This document shows, piece by piece, positions 8,415-17,507 of a stretch of 64,000 nt of DNA. This stretch comes from Flavobacterium algicola (GTDB taxonomy: Bacteria > Bacteroidota > Bacteroidia > Flavobacteriales > Flavobacteriaceae): positions 682,001 through 746,000 of the forward strand of contig NZ_JAJTUT010000002.1 in assembly GCF_022399565.1 (NCBI RefSeq), read 5' to 3'. Position numbers and translations under genes: made by a program. Position 1 is the stretch's first letter; each line of letters opens with the position of its first letter. A model generated the notes under the pieces. It was not told where the DNA came from. It did not search any database and worked only from the letters and a program-made list of their open reading frames with translations.

Positions 8415-9497
8415 ATGATAGTAGGAGTTCCAAAAGAGATTAAAAATAATGAAAATCGTGTAGGTATGACACCAGCGGGTGTCTTTGAGATGGTAAAGAA
8501 TAACCATACTGTTTATATTCAGCATACTGCTGGTTTAGGTAGTGGTTTTACCGATCAAGATTTCATTGATGTTGGTGCGCTAATACTTCCTAGTATTGAA
8601 GAGGTTTATGCAATAAGTGATATGATTGTAAAAGTCAAAGAGCCTATTGAGTCAGAATATTCCCTTATAAAATCAAATCAAGTAATATTTACTTATTTCC
8701 ATTTTGCAGGTAGTGAAGCCTTAACGAGAGCAATGTTGAAAAGTAACGCTATTTGTATTGCTTATGAGACAGTTGAAGATCCAGATGGAAGCCTACCATT
8801 ATTGACTCCTATGTCAGAAGTTGCAGGTAGAATGTCAATTCAAGAAGGAGCCAAATATCTTGAGAAAACGTATGGTGGATTGGGTATCTTATTAGGTGGA
8901 GTTCCTGGAGTTCCTCCTGCAAAAGTATTGATTCTTGGTGCAGGTGTCGTAGGTATGCAAGCAGCTAGAAAAGCTTCAGGATTAGGCGCTCACGTTACTA
9001 TCATGGATGTGAACATGAAACGTTTACGTTATATTAATGATATTATGGCAAACAATGTTACAACTGAATTTTCTAATGAATACAACATTCGTAAAAACAT
9101 TCAAACTCATGATTTAATCATTGGTGGTGTATTATTAAAAGGAGCAAGAGCACCAAAATTAATTTCTAGAGATATGTTAAAAGACATGCGTCCTGGAACG
9201 GTTATGGTAGATGTAGCTGTTGATCAAGGTGGTTGTTTTGAAACTACAAGAGCAACAACACACCAAGATCCTATTTATATTATTGATGATGTAGTACATT
9301 ATTGTGTAGCCAACATGCCTGGTGCAGTTCCACATACTTCTACATTAGCATTAACCAATGTAACTTTGTCTTATGCACTGCAAATAGCAAACAAAGGATG
9401 GAAAAATGCTTGTGATGCAAATCCTGGATTAGCATTAGGATTAAATATAGTAAACGGAGAATGCGTTTACCCTGGAATAATGGAAGGTTTTGAATAA
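8415..9497 (+). CDS. ald: Alanine dehydrogenase
   Basis: This is a 360-residue NAD-dependent L-alanine dehydrogenase, interconverting alanine with pyruvate plus ammonia in the cytoplasm. The N-terminus MIVGVPKEIKNNENRVGMTP is the hallmark of the alanine dehydrogenase/transhydrogenase family, with the pyruvate-binding Arg in ENRVG. Other family features are FTYFHFA near residue 95, the Rossmann glycine motif LGAGVVGMQAA near residue 175, and the MPGAVPHTSTLAL segment near residue 300. The length is close to the usual 360-370 residues. The gene is monocistronic and followed by the structured repeat element copy A rather than a simple terminator. Confidence 0.93.
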   Translation: MIVGVPKEIKNNENRVGMTPAGVFEMVKNNHTVYIQHTAGLGSGFTDQDFIDVGALILPSIEEVYAISDMIVKVKEPIESEYSLIKSNQVIFTYFHFAGSEALTRAMLKSNAICIAYETVEDPDGSLPLLTPMSEVAGRMSIQEGAKYLEKTYGGLGILLGGVPGVPPAKVLILGAGVVGMQAARKASGLGAHVTIMDVNMKRLRYINDIMANNVTTEFSNEYNIRKNIQTHDLIIGGVLLKGARAPKLISRDMLKDMRPGTVMVDVAVDQGGCFETTRATTHQDPIYIIDDVVHYCVANMPGAVPHTSTLALTNVTLSYALQIANKGWKNACDANPGLALGLNIVNGECVYPGIMEGFE

Positions 9498-9535
9498 ATT
9501 TAAGTTCCTTTTTACAAAAAGAATAGCAACTTTTT

Positions 9536-9658
9536 GGGCGTGACCTTCAAAATCTCAAAGCATCGGGATTTTGAAGGTCGGGCTATCCGCTACAAGTCCT
9601 CAAAAAGTGCTGCTATCGCGGCACTTTTTTGCGGGCTTTTCACTTCTATCCCTCACGC
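9536..9658 (+). ncRNA. Structured repeat element, copy A (Flavo-1-like)
   Basis: The 5' end GGGCGTG can pair with the 3' end CACGC (TATCCCTCACGC), closing the element. Inside, ACCTTCAAAATC (9543-9554) pairs perfectly with GATTTTGAAGGT (9567-9578). The conserved core CGGGCTATCC follows, then a second 12-bp hairpin with arms AAAAAGTGCTGC (9602-9613) and GCGGCACTTTTT (9618-9629). Two further copies lie at 29518 and 61640 with the same frame but unrelated stem sequences. From memory it resembles the Rfam Flavo-1 non-coding RNA motif of Flavobacteria; I cannot verify that. The strand is a guess based on which way I recall the motif. It lies between convergent genes. Confidence 0.65.
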
Positions 9659-9731
9659 GGAAACAACAAAATTTGTAACTATCAATAACGCTCTAATTGA
9701 CTTGCGACTGCAAAAAGAGTGCTATTTGTAA

Positions 9732-10277
9732 TTAACGCTCTTCATACATCTTTAGTAATTGCGTAACGGTATTCCAATTACGAATTGTGGCAGATACATT
9801 TAATTTTTTCTCAATATACTTTTGATCAAAACGAGTTTTACCAGCTCCTACTGCATATTTTATAAAAATGCGATTGTCATCAATGCGCGCTTCGTCGGGT
9901 TTAAATTGACTTATTCGCAAATCATTAATACTGTCTGGTCTCAAATTTGCAGAGATAAAGGCAACATATAATTTTTTTGTATCTGCATCCTTTTCTTTCA
10001 AAAATTCATTATTGGTAAAACAAGCTTGCAAATCGGATTTATTTATTATTATAATAGGCACTTCGTGACCAAATACTTTAAAAATTCCCTGTTTAATAAG
10101 AAATCCTACTTTTGGTCCGTTCTCTTCTTCAGAATCAATAAAAACGTTTCCCGATTGAATATAAGTCACTACGTTTTTAAACCCAACAGCTTCTAGACAA
10201 CTTTTTAAAGCCTCCATTTTTATCATGTTGTGGCCCGATACATTTATTCCTCTAAGTAAAGCTAAGTGAGTAGTCAT
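9732..10277 (-). CDS. DUF1697 family protein
   Basis: This is a 181-residue cytosolic protein. The N-terminus LALLRGINVSGHNMIKM and the following YIQSGNVFIDS are the recognisable signature of DUF1697, a widespread family of unknown function with an alpha/beta fold. The length is normal for the family. The C-terminus reads RNWNTVTQLLKM, the usual family ending. A CAAAGGTA box (TACCTTTG on the coding strand) at 10295-10302 is a plausible promoter 18 bp upstream. It is transcribed leftward toward repeat element copy A. Confidence 0.85.
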   Translation of the reverse strand: MTTHLALLRGINVSGHNMIKMEALKSCLEAVGFKNVVTYIQSGNVFIDSEEENGPKVGFLIKQGIFKVFGHEVPIIIINKSDLQACFTNNEFLKEKDADTKKLYVAFISANLRPDSINDLRISQFKPDEARIDDNRIFIKYAVGAGKTRFDQKYIEKKLNVSATIRNWNTVTQLLKMYEER

Positions 10278-10373
10278 TTTTATTTATTTTGTAGCAAAGG
10301 TATTGTCTTTTTATCAAAACTCATAAATACAATGGTCTTCTTTCGATTAGTGTTGCTTTAATTAAAGTCGATT

Positions 10374-10817
10374 TTACTCTTTTAATAATTTTTTATCTTT
10401 TAATCTTTTATAAATTTTAAATGATAATTGACTTCCCCATTGTCTCCCTGCTTCCATAGATTGACTTACGACAATTGGCAGTGTAGAAATTACTTTTTGA
10501 CCCAAAGTAGTTTTATAAAATGCAATTAAACCATTAATTTCTGCTTCTGAATAATTGTCATCATAAATTGGAACAATTAATTCTATCAAATTTTCAGCAT
10601 TAAATTCTTTTTCAGATTCCTCCCAAAATTCTTCAGGAACGTCGGGTTGACTCTTTCGCATCGAATTCATAACCGCTTGTCCAACTTGTATGCCCATTTT
10701 GGCAGAACCCGTGAGGTTCAACAGTTCATGAATTGCAGCTGTCTTAGACTCTGAGGTTTGTGCAAAACTAAATGTGACTGTTGTAAGTAGAAATAGTGCA
10801 AATAATTTAGCTTTCAT
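10374..10817 (-). CDS. DUF2059 family secreted protein
   Basis: This is a 147-residue protein with a clear signal peptide (MKAKLFALFLLTTVTFSFAQ). The mature helical domain contains LVPIYDDNYSEAEINGLIAFY and the GQKVISTLP segment typical of DUF2059, an envelope-associated family of unknown function. Length is normal. A well-spaced promoter lies 29 bp upstream. The gene ends 96 bp before the DUF1697 gene on the same strand, which seems to have its own promoter. Confidence 0.85.
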   Translation of the reverse strand: MKAKLFALFLLTTVTFSFAQTSESKTAAIHELLNLTGSAKMGIQVGQAVMNSMRKSQPDVPEEFWEESEKEFNAENLIELIVPIYDDNYSEAEINGLIAFYKTTLGQKVISTLPIVVSQSMEAGRQWGSQLSFKIYKRLKDKKLLKE

Positions 10818-10845
10818 AATTGGTAGTTTCTATTAATAATTCAAT

Positions 10846-10876
10846 CAAACTTACCATTTATATGGTTAATTAACAA
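10846..10876 (-). promoter_or_regulatory. Bacteroidota-type promoter of the DUF2059 gene
   Basis: On the minus strand TTG (10876-10874) is followed after 20 nt by TAAGTTTG (10853-10846), which fits the TTG-N19/20-TAnnTTTG pattern. Transcription would start some 20-25 nt before the ATG at 10817. Confidence 0.6.
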
Positions 10877-10994
10877 CTGATCTATTTTTAAAATACCCAT
10901 TAAAAAACTATCTTCGTTTCCTTAATTATTAAATTCGGATTGCTTTTTAAATTGATAAACCTTGATTTTAAAAGTGATTCTTATAAATTGCTAA

Positions 10995-13100
10995 ATGAAC
11001 AACCTTCTACTCACTCCTATCGAATACCTAAAAGGCGTTGGTCCTAGTAGAGGTGAACTATTTAAGAAGGAATTGGGTATTTATAAATACAGTGACTTAA
11101 TAAATTTATACCCCAATCGCTACATTGATCGTACACGATATTACAAAATCAATGAATTGCAAAACACTACTGCCGAAGTACAAATCATTGGAAAAATAGT
11201 TCATATAAAAACTGTAGAATTCGGTAAAAACAAGAAAAGATTAGTAGCTAATTTTATCGATGATACAGGCCAAATGGAGCTCGTTTGGTTTCAAGGTCAA
11301 AAGTGGATTAAGGAATCATTGAAGCTAAACGAGGTGGTAGTTATCTTTGGGAAATGCACTTCATTTAATGGCCAATTCAATATGGCGCATCCAGAGATTG
11401 AATTGCTTAGTGAACATCAACAAAGCTTGCGCTCTGCTATGCAACCGGTCTATCCGTCTACGGAAAAATTAGCCAATCGTGGTATTACCAATCGCGTAGT
11501 AAATAAATTAATGCAACAACTTTTTATCGAGTCACAAGCTTTATTTACAGAGACTTTACCCGATTACTTAATTAAAGAATTGAAGTTAATATCAAAAAGA
11601 GAAGCTTTATTTAATATCCATTTTCCAAAAAGTACAGATGTATTAGCGCTAGCAGAATTTCGATTAAAATTTGAAGAGTTGTTCTATATTCAGATTCAAT
11701 TAATTCTAAAAAATTTAATTCAGAAGCATAAAATAAAAGGCCATCCTTTTACCAAAGTTGGCGATATGTTTAATGATTTTTATCAAAATCATTTACCCTT
11801 TAGCCTTACGGGTGCACAAAAGCGTGTGATAAAAGAAATACGTACCGACATGGGTAGCAATGCCCAAATGAATCGCTTACTTCAGGGCGACGTAGGATCT
11901 GGTAAAACAATTGTGGCTTTTATGAGCATCCTCCTTGCGATTGATAATGGTTTCCAAGCCTGTTTAATGGCTCCCACAGAAATTCTCGCCAATCAGCATT
12001 ATATAGGACTTTCAGAACTGGCTTTGAAGCTAAATTTAAATATAAAAATTTTGACGGGTTCTACCAAGATCGCGGCTCGAAGAATTATTCATGAAGAGCT
12101 GGAAAACGGTAGTTTACAAATCATAATTGGTACCCATGCTTTATTAGAAGATAAAGTAAAATTTCAAAATTTAGGTCTCGCAGTTATAGATGAGCAGCAC
12201 CGTTTTGGAGTAGAACAACGAGCACGTTTGTGGCGTAAAAATACAATTCCGCCTCACATACTGGTTATGACTGCCACTCCTATTCCACGTACGCTGGCCA
12301 TGAGCTTGTACGGCGATTTGGATATTTCTGTGATCGACGAATTACCGCCAGGTAGAAAACCTATTCAAACTGTACATCGATTTGATAGTAATCGTCTAAA
12401 AGTTTGGAAATTTTTAAGGGATGAAATTGCTTTGGGACGTCAAATCTACATAGTTTATCCTTTAATTCAAGAGTCTGAAAAAATGGATTATAAAGATTTA
12501 ATGGATGGTTACGAAAGTATCTCTCGTGACTTTCCATTACCCCACTATTCAATTTCTATGTTGCACGGTAAGATGAAACCTGCCGAAAAAGATGCTGAAA
12601 TGAAACGTTTCTCAGATGGAAAAACCAATATTATGGTTGCTACTACTGTTATTGAGGTCGGCGTAAATGTACCCAACGCTAGTGTGATGATTATAGAAAG
12701 CGCTGAGCGTTTTGGCCTTTCGCAGTTGCATCAGTTACGAGGACGTGTGGGGCGTGGTGCCGAACAAAGTTACTGCATCTTAATGACTAGTCATAAAATG
12801 AGCTCGGATAGCAAAATTCGCATGGAAACGATGGTTGGTACAAATGATGGTTTTGAAATTGCTGAAGTAGATTTGAAACTCAGAGGTCCAGGAGATTTAA
12901 TGGGAACGCAACAAAGTGGTATTTTAAACCTACAAATTGCCGATATAGTTCGCGATAAAGATATCTTAGCAACAGCTCGAAATTATGCACAAAAGTTAAT
13001 TACCGAAGATAAATCTCTTGCAAAACCAGAACATCGAATTGTAAAAAGCATTTACTTCGAATTGACAAAAAAGAAAAACATCTGGAATTACATCAGTTAA
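10995..13100 (+). CDS. recG: ATP-dependent DNA helicase RecG
   Basis: This 701-residue protein has the full RecG layout: an N-terminal wedge/OB domain (EVQIIGKIVHIKTVEFGK and following), then helicase motifs. Walker A is LLQGDVGSGKTIVAF near residue 300, the DExH-type box is DEQHRFG, motif III is TATPIPRTLAMSLYGD, and the second RecA lobe has LRGRVGRG followed by the RecG/Mfd translocation (TRG) region. RecG remodels stalled replication forks and Holliday junctions. The family is normally about 690-700 residues. The gene is unaccompanied; no DNA repair operon surrounds it. Confidence 0.95.
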   Translation: MNNLLLTPIEYLKGVGPSRGELFKKELGIYKYSDLINLYPNRYIDRTRYYKINELQNTTAEVQIIGKIVHIKTVEFGKNKKRLVANFIDDTGQMELVWFQGQKWIKESLKLNEVVVIFGKCTSFNGQFNMAHPEIELLSEHQQSLRSAMQPVYPSTEKLANRGITNRVVNKLMQQLFIESQALFTETLPDYLIKELKLISKREALFNIHFPKSTDVLALAEFRLKFEELFYIQIQLILKNLIQKHKIKGHPFTKVGDMFNDFYQNHLPFSLTGAQKRVIKEIRTDMGSNAQMNRLLQGDVGSGKTIVAFMSILLAIDNGFQACLMAPTEILANQHYIGLSELALKLNLNIKILTGSTKIAARRIIHEELENGSLQIIIGTHALLEDKVKFQNLGLAVIDEQHRFGVEQRARLWRKNTIPPHILVMTATPIPRTLAMSLYGDLDISVIDELPPGRKPIQTVHRFDSNRLKVWKFLRDEIALGRQIYIVYPLIQESEKMDYKDLMDGYESISRDFPLPHYSISMLHGKMKPAEKDAEMKRFSDGKTNIMVATTVIEVGVNVPNASVMIIESAERFGLSQLHQLRGRVGRGAEQSYCILMTSHKMSSDSKIRMETMVGTNDGFEIAEVDLKLRGPGDLMGTQQSGILNLQIADIVRDKDILATARNYAQKLITEDKSLAKPEHRIVKSIYFELTKKKNIWNYIS

Positions 13101-13284
13101 ATATATTATGAATTCAGTAATTGCATCTCTAGCCGCTCCCATTCATAAATGTTTTAAAAATTGTTAAATTTAAATTAAATTCATACCGCTACGAATCGAC
13201 TAGCTTGAATTTGATTTATCTTGGTGCGTTAAATCAAAACTATTTGTTAATAAAAATTAGTATCCTAAATCCTTAGCGCTTTTT

Positions 13285-14343
13285 ATGAAAACGAGAAAAA
13301 TTATCTACCTACTCTTGATTATTGCATTTGGAGCATTTATTGCTTACCGAATAGTGGAAAACAGTAAAAATACGGATGCTGGAAATGATAAAGCAGGAAA
13401 AAAAGGACCTGTTAATGTAAGTGGTTTGATAATTAAACCTACAAACTTTGACAATGTCATTTCTCTATCAGGATCAATTGAAGCAGATGAGCAGGTTGAA
13501 ATTCATTCAGAAGTATCTGGTATTGTAGAAAGTATCAATTTTCAAGAAGGTAGTACTGTTGCAAAAGGGCAATTACTTTTTAAAGTAAACGATTCTGAAT
13601 TGAAGGCACAGTTAAGTCAAACAAATACAAAAGAGACTTTAGCTGGTGAGAATGAAAGAAGGGCTAAATTATTACTGCAAAAAGAAGCAATTAGTCAAGA
13701 AGAATATGATATCTCTAGAGCTGAATATGTATCTTCGAAAGCACAAAGTCAATTGATTAAGGCTCAAATTGCAAAAACGTATATCAGAGCTCCATTTTCT
13801 GGGAAAATTGGATTGAGATCCATCTCAGCCGGAACATATATTACTCCTTCTACAAAAGTTACAAACTTAGTCAATATTGAAAAACTCAAAATTACTTTTT
13901 CTATTCCAGAAAAATATGCATTGCAGATTAAAGACGCTACTGAATTTACATTTACAGTAGCCGGTTCAAAAGAAAAACATACTGCGAAAGTTTATGCAAT
14001 AGAACCCGCAATATCAGTAGCTACTCGTACTTTGCAAGTTCGTGCAATCGCAGATAATAAAAAAGGCAATCTACTAGCTGGAACATTTGCAGATGTAGCA
14101 TTACCATTGGCCATTCTTGAAGATGCAATTGTTATTCCTACAGAAGCTATTATTCCTATAGAGAACGGCAAAAAAGTGTTCATTTCTAATTTGGGAAAAG
14201 CCAAAGAAATTTTGGTCGAAACTGCAACTAGAACTGATAATTCTGTTCTTGTACTCTCAGGATTAAAGGCAGGTGACACGCTGATTACAAGCGGTATTAT
14301 GGCACTGAAAGATAAGGCTGCCGTTAAAGTGAAGGTAAAATAG
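13285..14343 (+). CDS. RND efflux periplasmic adaptor (membrane fusion protein)
   Basis: This 352-residue protein has an N-terminal membrane anchor (residues 5-22), a lipoyl-like barrel half (EIHSEVSGIVESINFQEG), a short coiled-coil hairpin (residues ~105-155), the second lipoyl half (YIRAPFSGKIGLRSI) and a beta-barrel/membrane-proximal C-terminus. This is the HlyD/AcrA-type adaptor that bridges the inner-membrane pump and outer-membrane channel. It is the first gene of a three-gene efflux operon: the pump gene starts 56 bp later and the channel gene 6 bp after that. The exported substrate cannot be read from sequence. Confidence 0.9.
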   Translation: MKTRKIIYLLLIIAFGAFIAYRIVENSKNTDAGNDKAGKKGPVNVSGLIIKPTNFDNVISLSGSIEADEQVEIHSEVSGIVESINFQEGSTVAKGQLLFKVNDSELKAQLSQTNTKETLAGENERRAKLLLQKEAISQEEYDISRAEYVSSKAQSQLIKAQIAKTYIRAPFSGKIGLRSISAGTYITPSTKVTNLVNIEKLKITFSIPEKYALQIKDATEFTFTVAGSKEKHTAKVYAIEPAISVATRTLQVRAIADNKKGNLLAGTFADVALPLAILEDAIVIPTEAIIPIENGKKVFISNLGKAKEILVETATRTDNSVLVLSGLKAGDTLITSGIMALKDKAAVKVKVK

Positions 14344-14399
14344 ATTTTATATTTACTTCGATGTTAAATTTTAAGTACTAAGAAAAATCTAAAATTTCA

Positions 14400-17300
14400 A
14401 TGAGTTTATCAACCACAAGTATCAAAAGGCCAGTTTTAACCATAGTTCTGAATCTTCTAATTTTATTATTCGGTTTTTTGGGTTTTAGTTTTTTAGGTGT
14501 TAGAGAATTTCCATCGATTGATCCTGCGCAGGTTTCTATAAAAACAAGTTATACGGGAGCCAACGCTGATATTATTGAATCGCAGATTACGGAACCATTA
14601 GAAAAGGCTGTCAATGCTATAGACGGAATTCGAAATATAACCTCCTCTAGTAATCAAGGTGTCAGTAATATTACGATCGAATTTAACTTAGATAAAAATT
14701 TAGAGGAAGCTGCAAACGATGTTCGTGACAAAGTTTCGCAAGCGATTAGAAATTTACCGAATGATATTGATGCTCCGCCTGTGGTATCAAAAGCTGATGC
14801 AGATAGTGATTACATAATCTCGATGACTGTAAAAAGTGATAGCCGCAACCAACTAGAATTGAGTGATTTTGCCGAAAATGTTATTTCCCAACGATTAGAA
14901 ACCATCCCAGGTGTTAGTGCTGTTCAAATTTTGGGTCAAAAGAGATATGCCATGCGTTTGTGGATTGACCCTGTAAAATTAGCAGCTTATGGTCTAACAG
15001 TCGCGGAAGTTCGGACAGCCTTAAATGCTCAAAACGTCGAATTACCATCTGGAAAATTGACAGGTAAAAATACAGAACTTACTGTAAAAACGATCGGTAA
15101 TTTATCTACTGCACAAGAATTTAATAATATAATAATCCGCACAGATGGAGACAAAATTGTACGATTTAGCGATGTAGGAACGGCAGAATTAGGACCAGAA
15201 AATATAGAAAGCGGATTGACATCTTCAGGGCTTCCTATGATTGGTGTTGCTATTATCCCAATGCCTGGAGCCAATTATTTAGATATTTCTGAAGAATTTT
15301 ATAAGAAATACGATGCATTAAAAAAAGATTTACCAAAAGATATTGAATTAAATATTGCGCTAGACAATACTATTTTTGTTAAGCAGTCTGTACTTGAAGT
15401 GGTAGAGACATTAGCCATTTCAATTGTTCTCGTTATTATAATAATTTATTTGTTCTTTAGAGACTGGGCAATTGCATTTAGACCTTTAATTGATATTCCA
15501 GTTTCCCTAATTGCTACATTTTTTATCATGTGGCTTTTTGGATTTTCGATAAATGTTCTAACACTTTTAGCAATTGTTTTGGCGACAGGATTAGTAGTTG
15601 ATGACGGAATCGTCGTTACTGAAAATATTTACAAAAAAGTTGAGGAAGGTATGTCACCAATTGAAGCGGCTACAAAAGGTTCAAATGAGATATTTTTTGC
15701 TGTCATCTCGATTTCAATTACCCTCGCGGCTGTTTTTTTACCAGTTATTTTCTTAGAAGGTTTTGTTGGACGGCTTTTTAGAGAATTCGGTGTAGTAATT
15801 GGTTCTGCTGTTTTAATTTCAGCCTTTGTATCATTGACTTTAACCCCCATGTTAAATGCTTATTTAATGAAAGGTGGAGTTCAAAAAAAATCAAAATTTT
15901 ATATTAAAACAGAACCATTTTTCGAAAAGTTAAATAGCGAATATGCTGCATCCTTATCGCGCTTTATGAAAAATAAGTGGCTTAGTTTTCCTATTTTGAT
16001 AGCGTGTTTTGGAATTATATATTTATTCTACACAATATTACCAAAAGAGACTGCACCTTATGATGACCGCAGTTCTATTACGATGCGTATGACTACACCA
16101 GAAGGTTCTACTTACGAATATACCAATCGTTTCATGCAAGAAATATCTAATTTAGTAGATGATTCCATTCCTGAAAAAAATGTGAGTTTAGTACTTACTG
16201 CACCTAATTCTGGAGGAGCTGCATCCAATTCTGGTTTTATTAGACTTTCACTTAATAAACCAGGAGAAAGAGAAAGATCTCAAGATGAAATTGCTACGAA
16301 ACTTTCTCAACTGACAAAAAAATATCCTGATGCCAAAACTTCTGTTTTACAACAGCCAACAATTTCAGTAACTAAGCGAAGTAGCTTACCAATACAATAT
16401 ATTATTCAGGCTCCTACTTTTGAAGAACTTCGAGATAAGATTCCATTATTCATGGAAGAAGTTGGTAAAAGCGATGTTTTTTCCCTTACTGATGTTAATT
16501 TAAAATTTAACAAACCAGAATTGAATGTAAACATTGATCGCGATAAAGCCGAAAGTTTAGGTATATCAATAATTGATATTGCTGAAACTTTGCAATTGTC
16601 ACTTAGTGGCCAACGTTTTGGGTATTTTATGAAAAATGGCAAGCAGTACCAAGTAATTGGTCAATTTGATGAGCAGGATCGGTCAAAACCACTGGATTTA
16701 ACTTCAATGTACGTAAAAAGTAAACAAGGCGAGTTAATTCAGATGGACAATATCGTTCAAGTAGAAGAACAAAGCAATCCTCCACAATTATATCATAACG
16801 ATCGCTTTATGTCTGCAACAGTTTCGGCTGCACTAGCTCCAGGTCAGAGCATCAGTGATGGAATTAGAACTATGAATGAAATAAAAGCAAAAGTACTTGA
16901 TGATACTTTTACTACAGATTTAGGAGGCGAATCGAGAGATTTTATAGAAAGTAGTTCTAACACCTCTTTTGCATTTGGTCTGGCGTTATTATTAATATTT
17001 TTAATTTTAGCCGCTCAGTTCGAAAGTTTTATAGATCCTTTTATTATTATCTTGACTGTTCCGATGGCTGTAGCTGGAGCTTTATTTTCACTATGGTTAT
17101 TTGGCCAAACTTGGAATATATTTAGCCAGATTGGAACGGTAATGCTAATTGGTTTGGTTACCAAAAATGGGATTCTAATTGTTGAATTTGCTAACCAACT
17201 TCGAGAACAAGGAAAACCAAAATACGAAGCAATTATGGAAGCTTCTGAAGCACGTTTACGACCGATTTTAATGACAAGTTTGGCAATTGCATTGGGAGCT

Positions 17301-17501
17301 TTGCCAATTGCGATGTCGCTTGGAGCAGCTTCTACTAGTAGAATTGGAATGGGAGTCGTAATTGTGGGAGGAACTATTTTCTCATTGGCACTGACTTTGT
17401 TCGTAATACCAGCTATTTATTTTATGTGGTCTAAAACGAGAAAACATCATCCAGAGTTTGATCATATTGAAGAGTATGAACAAGAAATTAAAAAGCATTA
17501 A
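14400..17501 (+). CDS. RND efflux pump, HAE1/AcrB-like
   Basis: This 1033-residue inner-membrane pump has the standard RND plan: TM1, a large periplasmic loop, TM2-7, a second loop and TM8-12. The proton-relay helix carries the double aspartate in TGLVVDDGIVVTENI near residue 400. This is the hydrophobe/amphiphile (HAE1, drug-type) signature rather than the heavy-metal type. The beginning IKRPVLTIVLNLLILLFGFLG and the VGTVMLIGLVTKNGIL-like segment near residue 920 also fit. It is proton-driven and works with the adaptor upstream and the TolC-like channel downstream. No local regulator gene is present. Confidence 0.93.
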   Translation: MSLSTTSIKRPVLTIVLNLLILLFGFLGFSFLGVREFPSIDPAQVSIKTSYTGANADIIESQITEPLEKAVNAIDGIRNITSSSNQGVSNITIEFNLDKNLEEAANDVRDKVSQAIRNLPNDIDAPPVVSKADADSDYIISMTVKSDSRNQLELSDFAENVISQRLETIPGVSAVQILGQKRYAMRLWIDPVKLAAYGLTVAEVRTALNAQNVELPSGKLTGKNTELTVKTIGNLSTAQEFNNIIIRTDGDKIVRFSDVGTAELGPENIESGLTSSGLPMIGVAIIPMPGANYLDISEEFYKKYDALKKDLPKDIELNIALDNTIFVKQSVLEVVETLAISIVLVIIIIYLFFRDWAIAFRPLIDIPVSLIATFFIMWLFGFSINVLTLLAIVLATGLVVDDGIVVTENIYKKVEEGMSPIEAATKGSNEIFFAVISISITLAAVFLPVIFLEGFVGRLFREFGVVIGSAVLISAFVSLTLTPMLNAYLMKGGVQKKSKFYIKTEPFFEKLNSEYAASLSRFMKNKWLSFPILIACFGIIYLFYTILPKETAPYDDRSSITMRMTTPEGSTYEYTNRFMQEISNLVDDSIPEKNVSLVLTAPNSGGAASNSGFIRLSLNKPGERERSQDEIATKLSQLTKKYPDAKTSVLQQPTISVTKRSSLPIQYIIQAPTFEELRDKIPLFMEEVGKSDVFSLTDVNLKFNKPELNVNIDRDKAESLGISIIDIAETLQLSLSGQRFGYFMKNGKQYQVIGQFDEQDRSKPLDLTSMYVKSKQGELIQMDNIVQVEEQSNPPQLYHNDRFMSATVSAALAPGQSISDGIRTMNEIKAKVLDDTFTTDLGGESRDFIESSSNTSFAFGLALLLIFLILAAQFESFIDPFIIILTVPMAVAGALFSLWLFGQTWNIFSQIGTVMLIGLVTKNGILIVEFANQLREQGKPKYEAIMEASEARLRPILMTSLAIALGALPIAMSLGAASTSRIGMGVVIVGGTIFSLALTLFVIPAIYFMWSKTRKHHPEFDHIEEYEQEIKKH

Positions 17502-17507
17502 TTAACT

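Noticed and set aside
9534..9731. 65-codon frame overlapping repeat element copy A
   Set aside because: It begins inside the structured element and its sequence is fixed by the element's stems and core rather than by codon use; the other two copies do not keep the frame. Not a gene.
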